Source of the DNA: Dicaeum eximium
Taxonomy: Eukaryota; Chordata; Aves; Passeriformes; Dicaeidae
NCBI GenBank assembly: GCA_013396995.1
Contig: VWZP01005513.1
Location: 549,055 to 613,054, forward strand
Direction of reading: 5' to 3'
DNA length: 64,000 bases
Position numbers and translations under genes: made by a program
Shown here: positions 12,890 through 24,239 of the stretch, one piece after another
Layout of the letters: every line of letters starts with the position of its first letter
Position numbering within the stretch: position 1 is the stretch's first letter
The notes under the pieces: generated by a model
The model's database searches: none
Told to the model about the DNA's origin: nothing
The model's input: the letters and a program-made list of their open reading frames with translations, nothing else

Positions 12890-13230
12890 TTTGGAGGTCA
12901 GACTTGGCAGCTGTCCCGGGCACAGGAGTGCAGGTGAGGCTGCAGATCCCAGCTGGGGTGCCAGGCTGGCGTGGCTCTGCACAGCCTGAGCCTTGGGGTG
13001 CTGGGGGCCAGCACAGGGACACCCCCTCCGATCCTGGGCTCTGTCCCCAAGGGTTCCTGCCAGCCCCTGCGGCCACCTCCAACATGCCTTGGTGTGGCAA
13101 ATCTCAAATGACTTTGAAAAGTGTCCCCAGCTACAGTCACTGTGGGATTGGGACTGAGAGGCCCCACTTGGTCATACAGTGGCCATAGAGCCAAGCTCTG
13201 GCTCCTTCAGCCTGGCAGAGCTGAGGGGTC
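12890..13230. other. GC-rich patch, unassigned
   Basis: An abrupt GC-rich segment within AT-rich surroundings. It has long open frames on both strands: 149 codons at 12739-13188 plus, and 98 and 90 codons minus. They exist because stop codons are rare in GC-rich DNA; none resembles a known protein. CpG dinucleotides are few, so it does not look like a CpG-island promoter. Its sharp edges suggest an old insertion or a gene-conversion patch; that is inference. Confidence 0.35.
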
Positions 13231-15900
13231 TCACCACGGGTGGGCAGGATGGACAACTGTAGTACATTTTAAATTCTGTTAGAGAGAAATTCCTGGTTTA
13301 ACGAAGCTTTATGTGTATAGTCCCTGAGCAGTGCTCCTGTTCTCACTTTAAGCCTTCCTCTTTGCTCCTGCAGCTGATCCATGCCCCCCATGCAGGGAGA
13401 CCCAAGCTGATGGACATGGAGAGTGTGGAGCACAAACAAGTTGTGTTTGTTGCACCTGTGTTAGCTGGAGCTCCAGTTGCTGCTTGGGTTAATGCCAACA
13501 TCCAGCAGAGATGTTAGGTAACAGAACAGAGGCCTAGACACCATTTCTGAAGAGTCTGAAAAGTACCTGTGCAACAGGGATTATTGTGACAAATCAGTGT
13601 GTTTTGTTGTTGTCTTCAAGAGAACCACCATTTGACCCATAGAAAAGAAAGACTGTAGAGTACTAAATATCTAGAGGATTATAAGAAACTATGGCAAAGC
13701 AATGAGAACTATGAAAATCCCCAAGTCTACACTGAAGACAGGTTCATTAGCCAGTAGGTCAGCTAGCCAGATGGGTTAAGGTGAAGGAAGAAAGAAAGAA
13801 TGTTACTGGAATGGCAAATTATTTTAAAGTTCATAATGATTTCATATATCAACACACAGGATAAAATGTCCCTTTGCGATAGATAAATATAAAAAGACCT
13901 TACTTTAAGCTGCCACTTAGTCTGTTACTCTACTACTTAGTTGTGTGTAGGCAAAGGTAATATCTAGTTAAATGAATTGGAGCTTCTGAAAATTAGTTTC
14001 ATCTTGCTGTCTGCAAATGCTTTTATTATCCTGTTATTATCCCTGATACAGAAAGCCCTGATCCCAGCCCTATATAATACAGAGAAATGCAGGAAGATAG
14101 TTCAAGTTCCCAAAAACTTATGCTCTAAGGATAGTTTGAACTGTAATATGCATGCAGGGTGTCACTGTGCAACTGCCAGGGTCAAAACTGTATTTTTAAA
14201 CTCAGATGGGAAGAAGGAAAAAACAGTGATTTAGCTGTAAAAACAGTCAAAACAAAATGAAGAAGGAAAAAGAGGTGGTACAGGAGAAAAGAATATGAAG
14301 AGATTAATGGAGAAAATGTGTTAGGGTTGACATGAGAAAACAGAAGGAATAGCTGGAGGTAGCAGCTAAGCAGAAAGACAAACAGCATTCAGAGTAAATA
14401 CTACAGAAAACAGCTTTGTCTCCTTATCAGTGTTGAAGGTCAAGGTCTAAAATGTTTCTTCAGCTGTTCTTGCCAATAAAGTCTCTGGCTGCTTCCATTA
14501 AAAATAAATCCCAGATGCTATTTAAGTGATGTCTGGCATATACATTTCAGAATTTGGGGAATGCTAAGCTTTCTTCAGACATCATATTCCAAAGTGATTT
14601 ACCATGGAATTGGGCTTTCAGTGACTCCCCTGGTGGGATTACAGTCTTATTCCTCAGTAGTAAATATGGCAGAATGATTAAACAACAACTAGATTAAAGC
14701 AGTGCTTACATTTCCTACATATATTTTAATTTATTATTCTTATTTTGTTGTGGTGCTTTCCAAGATAAAATGCTTATAAAAATTCCAAAGGCTCATTTTT
14801 GGAAGGCAAGGGACAGTAAAAAGTCTCTGTCCAATGAGCCTTCAGCTGGGGGTCTGACAGGCATATGGCAGCAAATTGTGTCTGTTAAAGTAAATCTAAT
14901 CTAGCAAATGCCTCCACTGCAGTCACTTCTCCTCTGCTATCAGTGTCAGCATTAGATTGTCTAAAGCAAAATCCTATATGCATAAATTAGTTGCCATCTC
15001 CGTAATGCCTTTAGGACAGGAGTCACCACAGACTGAGACAGTGAAGCCAGATGGTTGGAGCATCCCTCAGCTGACAGGCAGGAAGAAGAACAGACCATGG
15101 CTTGACATTCAGACAGTGTGGCTTGGCCAGCGTGGTGGGCTGCAGCAATTCAGGGCTGAGCCGTGCAATGGAGTCCCTGCACAGAGCCACTGCTTTGTCC
15201 TGACTGTCACTGGCGTGGTCCTGTGCCCCATGGTGCTCTTCAACACCTTTCTTTCCTCTGCCCTACCTACAGAAAACTCAGAAAGAAAGAATCTCCTCTG
15301 CTTTGCATTTTGTTTCCTCATAGTGTGGAAGTGAGGGCTGTCTCCTTGGTTCCTGTGTGACTCTGTGGAATATCCCATGCAGGAATCTGTGTGCTCAGCC
15401 CTTTCCCCACACACACGCATCACTCAGCCAGCACTTTCAGTATCTCCCTTAGATGTCATCAGCAAACCTCAGCTGCGAGCCAGACTGCCTGAAGGCAGCA
15501 GGCAAGCCCTGCAGGGACTCCAGGATTGACAAAACTGCAGCAGGAGCCCCCATGATTTAGAGATGAAATCTGAGAGGGAACCTCTGGGTGTGTGTTCTGC
15601 ACGCAGCTGAGAGCATCTCTGGGGTCTCCTGAATGCAGGCAGAGAATCTCTCTCATGCACAGATTGCTTCAACAAAGCCATTTTTACCATGCTGTCGTAT
15701 TTGCTGTCTCACTGGGATTATAAAATTGTCGCAGTACCAGAAAAATGGGAGCCCTAGAGACAGGCTATTCTTTGCTGACTAATATATAAGAAAACTTCTT
15801 ACTTCTTTATTCTGCTTTTACCAGCAATTGTGAAAACTTTGCAGCTTCCAAAATTTCAGAGGGATTTTTTTTTGTCTGTAACTTTTGCTTCACTGATTGG
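13231..15900. other. Unique DNA, no gene seen
   Basis: AT-rich with a moderately GC-richer part at about 15000-15660. The frame at 14957-15334 (125 codons, plus) and an opposing 104-codon frame share this part; neither is recognisable. No repeats beyond short homopolymers are seen. Confidence 0.45.
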
Positions 15901-15907
15901 CAGAAGT

Positions 15908-15925
15908 AAAAAAAAAAAAAAAAAA
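15908..15925. repeat. A18 homopolymer
   Basis: An uninterrupted run of 18 adenines. No polyadenylation signal or retroposed body is recognised upstream, so it is treated as a simple repeat. Confidence 0.95.
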
Positions 15926-18900
15926 TAAATTCTTCCAACAATTAGAGAGCTTTTCTAACAGTGTCAGTCCCACAAGCCTGTAAGATGGTAAGATGGCAAG
16001 GTCATTTTCTTACCTTGACATAGGAGATGAGTTCTGTTCACTTTAAAACAGGAGAAAATCAATCAGCCACTCTGATAAATTCCTGTAAATAAATAAACGG
16101 CCTTGAAATTTAATTTCAAAAAGTCCAACTCTTTTAGCTTCATCCTCCTTTAGTTTTGCTCCATTGCTAACCCTTACAGAACAAAGAAAGCAATTTGACT
16201 CCACTGACCACAGCTCACTGGTTTCAAGCAAGGTCTAGTATGGCTGTGATTTATGTTCTGGACCTGCAGGTCACAGCACTTTGTGTTCACCCTCCCATGG
16301 ATTTGTTCTTGCCTGCTGAGGTCAAGGCCTAACAGCTCCTGCTTTAGAGGGGTCTTCTCAGCTGTCTGATGTTGGTTGGTCTCTTTCCTTTTCAATTGAT
16401 GTGTAGCTTCACCTGGTCTAAAGGTGAAAAAAATCAGCTTATCACCTCCAATGCCATATGTTCTTTCTTGACATATAAGAATAAGTAAAAAATGGCCTAA
16501 TAGAAGAGTGACCTAAAGTATCTTAATTACAGTGAGAATTGGTTGAAGATGCAGAAAGTCTTTCCATTTTTTTCTGTTTGCTGCCTGATTGAGAACTTGC
16601 AATTCCATTCTGTTCCAGCAAGGTGAGAAACACTTTTTTCTTTTTCATTTTTTTACCATTTTCCTCATTTGATTGGGTGATAGATAAAATATTCTATGTC
16701 TTTCACTTTCATGCACAAACCATCTGCTTTGGTTGTGACTTTCCCTCAAATGCAGGACTTAGGGAATTCCAGAGATCCCTGCAACTACTAAAAGAGGCAC
16801 TGAGTATCCCCAGCTACAAATACAAGTCTTTTGTTCAACTGGTCTTTGCTAAAGTGTGTGTGTTCCTACACAGCTTGCCAGTCACTCTGATACCATAATG
16901 GATATCACATATGCTAGCTGTCAAAATATCAGAATTTACTACAAAGTATAAATTAGAATCAGGCACATAAATTTTAACCCCTGTACTGTGCCTCTGCCAT
17001 GTCATTCAAGAAAAGCAGATAAAATTAGCTTCTTAAAAGCATTAAAGAAAGACCCTAGAAAACCTGAGGCTCACCTTAGGAGCCTGGTCTAGAAAATGAG
17101 CTATCAATTTGCTTGCAGGTGGTCCTGACAGCAGATCTGACAATATGTTTGTTTGGCTGCTGTGACTTATATTAAGCTTCAATGCATCTCCCTAAAGGTT
17201 TAGAACACCAATGATTTCTAAATAAGGAAGGCACATTACACTTTGAATAATGACCCCTGCAGCCTGTGGCCTGCATAGGCAAAGATGCAAAAGAAAGGCA
17301 GAGTTTTGAACAGGAAAAGTCTGGTGAAAAGGGTGACTTTAATCTGGAGTGGCTCTTATGCAGCTATGGCTTCATAGTCAGTAACTATGGCACATTTCCT
17401 CTCACATAATTATGTGATTAGGTTACTGTAATTTAAAAAATAAATTACATATTTTTTATGCAAAAGGCCATCTAAAAATATACATTGAATACCCTTAAAT
17501 ATGGCTTAAACATGTACTGTGCATTTTTATGGTATTTGTTTCAAAGGTTTGTAGGAATATTTTTCCAGCTCTTTCTTTTGGGGATCTTGAAGATCAATCA
17601 GATAATTTTCTCCACCTGTATTGAGGAAAATAAAACATTTTTTCCTCCCACTGTATTTCAGGAATCTTGCTACCCTTCCTGCCTATTATTAGTATTAACC
17701 AGCACTTACATAATACTCAAAACAAGGAGAAGGAAAGAAATAAGCTTGCCAAAACTACTGAGCAAGACTAGGAGGAGAATTAAGGTTTTCTGAGTAATTT
17801 TCATACTGTTTACACTAAATCCCACTGCTTCTGGGTAGCCTGTCACCTTAACATTCATTGTACAAAGTTGAGAGCTGATAAAATAGCTAACACCTCATAT
17901 TACATTTAGAGAAAACTCATAAAGCTTTCATCTACTTTTTTTCTTTTTTTTGAGACAGTCTTGAAAAGAAGCACAGACATTAATCCAACTAACCCAGATC
18001 TGATTATGCTCAAGGAAGGAAATTTTTTTATCCACTTTCAATGCACCTTAATTCAGCTCTAAACCTCTCAGCGTAACTGTGCAGTCTCCTCCCTCAGCTA
18101 CCTTATAGATTTCAGCAGTTTGTAAACCATTCCAAAGTTGCTTTCAAATTCTTGGAACTCTGAGATAAAAAACACAGGCCTCAGGTTTTGCAATTTGTTT
18201 TCTGTACAATAATAAGTGAAATAGCATTTGCTCTTTCTGAAATTTCTGTCACTTCTGTATGATTTTAGTACTTAGGATAATTTTTTTCTTTTACAAAACA
18301 AACAAGTCCCCTAACAGCATAGTGGGCAGCTGGCCAGAAATAGCCATAAATGCTTTCTCAGCAGTGTGAAACTTCTGAAATGAAAGACAGATGTGGTACA
18401 GTGCCTGAGAAAGGAAGGGAGGGTTGACATGATGGCTCCTGCAGCAATACAGAAGATGGATATAAATCAATGGAGGGATGCAAGGTGGAGCTATAAATTT
18501 ACAGGAAGGCAGACTAAGCCACAGAGATACAGGGCCAGCTGAGAAACTTTGATTCTGGATGCCAGAGGCTGAGGTGGACACATCTAAGGTGGGCACATCT
18601 AAGATGAAAAGGACTACGAAGTAAAACCTGTATTGGTGCTGCAAAAATATTTGTGGTGTTCTACACACAGAGCTGGAAAAGGGTGTGAATGAAACTGCAG
18701 GTGGAGAGTAGAAGCTAACAAAAGAAAAATAGAGACTGTGTTTATGTGACCAAGATTTACAGAATACAATAACTGAAGATGTCTTTTAAAGTCTCACTGC
18801 TGCATCACTGGTTTCAATGGGATGGCAAAACTTTTATTCGTTAAAGTCTGAAAAATTGTCAACTCTTGCTTTTGATTAATAGCACAGTCATCAACTAAGC

Positions 18901-21109
18901 AGGGGTGTCATGCTAGATTAGAGCCTGTATAAATTATTTGTGAACAGAAGCAAGTAATATATTCTCACACCTGAGCTAGTCACTGTTAGCATTTGTGAAA
19001 TTTAGTTCCCCAGTTCATATCATCTCACCAAGCCACACATGAAGTGAAATTAGAAACAGAAAGTCAGGTTATCACCATCCCGGCATTTGTCTTTTGAAAA
19101 CATACACAATAATGTTTGTAATGGGGTTTGCAGTACTTTAACATTTAAAAAACTCATGTACAGATAGTGGAAACTTTCTGTAAATAAAAGGAATGTGCAG
19201 AAAAATCTAATTTACTGCCTCAGGACATCTTTATTTTTCTCTTATTTTTGTAGTACCCATTGGCTTGTGTGGAAAAGGTTTTTGGTTCACTGTTGCATTG
19301 AAAAGTTTCTGTGCCCAATTTTATCATTCTCATTTAAACTTGCACTATGGGGACAATAGCAAAATTCATATTAATACTTTCTTAAAATCACATTCCCTCC
19401 TTTCTTTTGGTAATAAAACACTTCATTGAATGTAGATTTTCTGGTCTGGATAATCTATGCTTTCTTATCTCAGTAGTTCAGTTTTTCAATGGAAAGGAAT
19501 AACAGTTAATTTTTTGATGTTAACTCCATATAACGAACATGAAATGAGTCAAAGAATGAGTGGAAACTAATCAGGCTTATACCTCAGAATAATCCTGAGC
19601 TGAGAAAAGGCTTCGTCATTAATTATACCTGGCCTTGCCACCATGAAGTTTTAATGAAAAGAAAAAGGTGACGAAAACTATGAAGGATTTTGATTAATTC
19701 TGGGTCTGTTATTTTCATCTGCTCTGTGCTTCTGGCCTTAATAGGGACGCCACTGGTGATCTGAAAGCTCACAGGAGGCTGTGCCTACATTAGCAAGCTC
19801 AGCTCAGCAGGAGCACAGCACTAGATCAAAGCAGTTGCTGCTGGAGCCCCAATATTATTTGCAATTTGCACCTTTTACTTTAGGTCACATTTAGCCTGGC
19901 CTGCAGAACTGTGTGCCCTCAGCCATGTATGGGGTTGGAAATATCCTGAGCCCACATCACTGGTTAAGGCTCATTAGGGTTTGTAGTGCATTAAACCTGC
20001 ACCTGAATCAGGGTTTCCTGCCCAATTTCATCTGAAAGAAATTGAGTTCTCTTGTGCCTGAATTGCTCTGCAGAATGGTCCAAAATGCTAACGCAGACAG
20101 AGCCTGTGCCAGCCAACAATATGTAGACTTTTTTCCTGTCTTTCTGCAGATATCATGTTCACTGGAAAACTTCACAAGTTTCTAATTTAAATTTACAAAA
20201 CCGAAGGTATTTCAAATTATGTTATTTTCTGAATACAACTTGAGCAAGCAGTATTATGCACAGATATTCTATGCATAAATTGTAGACCAAAATCGTACTG
20301 CCTCCGTATCATAACTAAATGGTGGATTAATTTAGTACAAAACACATAGTCAAGGGGTTGGTATTAACAATCAGTGCAATAGAGCTCCAAAAATTTACTT
20401 TAAATGCACATAGAGAAAGATATTTATGGAGTGGCTTGGAGAATTTTGGATGCAGTGCAAGATTGTATATTGTCATTTCCATGGAAGTTATTTGCTTCTT
20501 CATATTATAGTAATCGGAATATTTTCCTTATTGTGTTTACTTTTTTTTTTTCCTTCCAATAATGGATATTCTCTTGCATCTCTATGAAGATTTAGCAGAC
20601 TATTTTAAGTGGTGACCACATTTATTTGTATTCCTAGATCTACTAATATATTCCTAAATTCTCCAGCTCTTGAATCATCCATATCAAACTTTCAATGTTG
20701 CATATGTTTGTGCTTCTAAAAGTGTCTTTCTTCATTGAAGTCTGAGATACATAATTTTTCAAAAGCTGCAGATATATGATATGTAACAAAAGAGCCTTTT
20801 TTTAGTGTGATAAAGACTTAGATAAAATGCAAGGAGCCACATAAGTTGTCATTTAAATAAACAGGGCTTGCAAATAGTTGTCATTTCACAGAATCGAGGC
20901 CATTCTATTGGAAAGTGCTTCCCTTAGTAGTTTGTAGCATTCCTAGTTTCACTCTGTGGAGTCTATTTTCTGGGCATATTTAAACCAAACACATGTAAGA
21001 ATCTGCAGCTGTCCCTTATTTCTTAGTTGATCTCTTTCTTTACATCCTGAAGTAGATCATGAAGCCTGTTTGTCACAGTAATGTTGCATTTCCAATTAAA
21101 GTGTTTATT
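15926..21109. other. Unique AT-rich DNA, no gene seen
   Basis: About 5 kb without any recognised interspersed repeat. Open frames reach only 125 codons (18291-18668, minus), and 18.7-21.8 kb is almost free of frames over 60 codons. Small internal duplications occur: GTAAGATG-type at about 15981-15997, and CACATCTAAG twice about 17 bp apart near 18577-18603. Confidence 0.5.
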
Positions 21110-21124
21110 AAAAAAAAAAAAAAA
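21110..21124. repeat. A15 homopolymer
   Basis: Run of 15 adenines preceded by GTGTTTATT. No retroposon body recognised. Confidence 0.95.
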
Positions 21125-23643
21125 GCTAATCTAGTGGCCAGATAGATGACCTCTGAGATAAAAACTGTTCACCAGACAAAAATGTAGTTCACTTCTGTTA
21201 GGACATGCAATACATTCAGAAGCACCATCACAATACTAAGATGGTATTATCCCTAATACCAGTTTAGGGTATAGGAAACATCCACATTGCCTGTAAAATG
21301 TAGCCATTGAGCTGGGAAAAAAATGCATGTGCCCAGCAAAGACTAGTTCCAATAGAGAAAATAGAGAAAATCTCTCCTTTCAAATCAACAGACACTTCTG
21401 CAGGCTTTCATTCTAGACTATAGCTTTTCCCCTATGCTCTCAACTGTAACCAATAAATCTAAACACATATTTACTCTGCATGCTCTACCACGCTGATTTT
21501 AGGAGAATACAGGAGTTCTAACAAGTGTATGAATAGGCAATAAACCAGGACCCTTTTGAAAACAAATCACTTTTCCTTTTCTTGAAAATTACTACATGCT
21601 GTCAAGATAGATGAAAAAATAGGGGATCAATATAAGGTATTAATCTCTTCAGAATTACAATTATAGATAGTCCTTTAAGCACATGCCTAGAGCTAGTGAA
21701 TTATTGCATTTGAAGTAGAACTGCAGATTAAACTTGGAGCATGCAGAGGGAGGCAGACAAAGAGAGAGAGATGAATCTATATAAGGGGGAGGGGAGGGAC
21801 ATTTTGATTTGACACATCAGAATCTTTATGTTACTGTTCTGCCAGTAAAGAGCCTCTCTGGAGGTGTATGAAAGATTTTGCACTTAAAACTAAACTGGAA
21901 AAATAATCTTCTTTGCTGCATAGATTAATGTTAGGAAATTTTCCTTTGCTTGTCTCAGGCAGACCTGATTCTCTCTGCATGCATTTAAAACTTCTTTTGA
22001 TTTTTCCTATCTTTCCCAAGTTTGGGTTCCTGAAATGTGCTAGTCACTCTGTGAGGGAGAAAAACAGGCACAGGTTTGTAGCTCATTTTTTTTCTCTGAT
22101 TGAAGCACCTTCCACTTGTCACAACCTCCAGAGAGAAGGAACAGAGAGGAAAAGGAGACTCTGTGTGTCAATTTTAATTATACATCATACCAAGTCTTGG
22201 GTCCTTCCCTGTCATAATTTGCACTTTCATAGTCCCATGTTTATATAACTCTGCTTTCACTGGGCACTGGTTCTTGCATTACAATATTTTATTGTTATAA
22301 TTTGGTAATATTTCTATTGCTTCAGCAATCTAATTTAAAATTAATCTTCCTTCCACTCCCCATTTGCTGTTTCCCAGTTGTGGTTGCATTGGTGATGGCA
22401 AGTGCTGAATGTCCTTCAGTCAGACAGAGAAAAAAGCAAAAAAAAAATTAACCACTCTTTTAACTGAACTGAACTGAACTCTTTTGACTTTGCCCTTCAC
22501 TCTTCTATAATTTGAACATATGAATCTGAGGAACCAGAAGAGAAGCTGAAAAAAATTCAGATGGCAGAAAGTATTTTTAGATCAAGAAACAACAGTCTGT
22601 TTGCAGAACTAGTAGCCACAGTTAAGAATGTAAAACCCAACCACTGGCAGATTTACTAGTTTAAGGACAAGTGCAAGCCAACACAAATCCTTTTGATCCC
22701 TTTGCTTCCCTTTTCCTAGAATTAGTCCTTACACTTCTGTACGAGCATCAGTTTCTTGTTTGCATAAAATGCAAGTCAGAGTCTCTTTAAATTCTCAGCC
22801 TTGATGACTTGCAGCAGCAATGAGTTCCACAGTCTACTGAAAACTGTCTGGACAGTTATTCCACTTATCTGTTTGTAATATGCCATCTCTCATTTTCCTT
22901 GCATTTGCATTCTTCCTTCCTGAAGCAATAGGAAAATTATTTAATACTGTTTGAAGTATAGGAAGAATCTAAATTTTCTTTTCCAGGTGAATACTTTCTG
23001 TGCTTCCAATGTATTGTACCTGATGACAGCTTCTGTGAGCTCAGTGTCTGGTCTCCCTGAAGTTCCTCACAGTCCACTCTGCACAGTCCAATTGTTTTCC
23101 CCCAGCAAAAACTGACAGTTTAAATCTAGTCCTTTCTGTCTCTTAGAGATTTTTGATCCACAGTAATACCTTAGTTCACAAATACTTACTTTCCTTACTA
23201 ATTTCCTGTGCAGGACCTTGTCAGAGGACTGAATAAACTGCCTGCTATCTATGGCTTTGGAGACACTCACTGAATTTTAGCATATCAGTGAGACTTCAGA
23301 AAACTCAGCAGGCTAGGCTTTATCACATCCTGGTCTTTCAGGTGTTTACTGTTTTACTTTCCTGATATAGATGTATTGTTTATTCATCTGTAACTCTCTG
23401 GATCACTTATGAAGCCTTTTTAATTAGAGATATAAAATTTGCCACCCTCTAAGTTACTGATATAGGAGGCATTTTTAATTAAAGCCTGTGTAGTTTGTTA
23501 GCTGCTCTGCCCTGTCAAGATTTAGAATTCTGTGATGTCTATCCTTTAGGCCTGTTGACTTGAAGCTTTTGAATTACCAGTTTCTTTCAGCATCTTTCCT
23601 TATGGTAGCTCAATCATCACAGCTCATCATCCTCATTGACAGG
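21125..23643. other. Unique AT-rich DNA, no gene seen
   Basis: Contains a short purine-rich tract (about 21740-21800, with AGAGAGAGAG and GGGGGAGGGGAGGG) and a pentamer repeat at 22463-22480. The 111-codon plus frame at 21913-22248 is not recognisable. A segment at about 22800-22960 has an old-LINE-like feel, but I cannot place it. Confidence 0.45.
22463..22480. repeat. (ACTGA)n pentamer repeat
   Basis: Three and a half perfect copies of ACTGA. Confidence 0.9.
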
Positions 23644-24234
23644 TGTGAAAAATGCATATTATATGATTGGCTCTTTGCAAATATTAGAATGAATACTATA
23701 TGTGTTATGTTGGAAAGTTATGTTGTATTAATTTTTGTTGTGCTGTATTAATCTTGTAGTCTTTTTCTTGTTAAAGCATAATATTAAAATAGAAACTGTG
23801 TAATGTAAGATACTTTTTGTAACTAGCTCAAGGAATGGATAAGATAACCAAGAAATTCTTTGCACAAAGATAACAATAAGAAGACCCCAAAATCCCAAAA
23901 AAAGAGTTTTTGCCTCCTTATCTTACCTTAATAGACACTCTGGAACCAAGGAATTGATTTACCTGATGAGACGAGGAACAGAGATTAAACAGAAGACACC
24001 CTTTGTTTGAGAGGAATGTTTGAATCATGTATGAAGAAATATGAATATGCAACAGGCATATTGTGAGTGCTTTGTGCTTTTCCTGAGAGAGAAGCACCCA
24101 GATGTCTGTAATTCTTTGCTTTTTATTGTCTCTTTTATTGTCCTAACCTCGATTGTCCAAATTTATATTACCCTAATTTTTTTTTACTGTTTAACTTTTA
24201 AAAATTTAAACACAAGTGAATGGCATTTTTCACA
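23644..24234 (+). mobile_element. Solo LTR of an avian endogenous retrovirus, complete
   Basis: The segment begins TGTGAAAAATGC (23644-23655) and ends GCATTTTTCACA (24223-24234). These are perfect 12-bp inverted ends with the canonical TG...CA, giving a 591-bp element. The left part (TGTGAAAAATGCATATTATA, then TGATTGGCTCTTTGCAAATA) matches my memory of an LTR family abundant in songbird genomes. The flanks carry CAGG at 23640-23643 and 24236-24239, with one extra C at 24235. This can be read as a slightly decayed 4-5 bp target duplication (ACAGG versus CCAGG). No internal retroviral sequence adjoins it, so it is a solo LTR left by recombination. Strand follows the usual direction of this family and is less certain than the boundaries. 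The 121-codon frame at 24041-24406 crosses its right edge and is not a gene. Confidence 0.88.
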
Positions 24235-24239
24235 CCAGG

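Noticed and set aside
12739..13188. 149-codon open frame
   Set aside because: Crosses from AT-rich DNA into a GC-rich patch; opposing frames are equally open; no domain or splice context.
20883..20920. TTTCACAGAATCGAGGCC as a CR1 terminus
   Set aside because: The following sequence does not continue as CR1, so the short match is chance.
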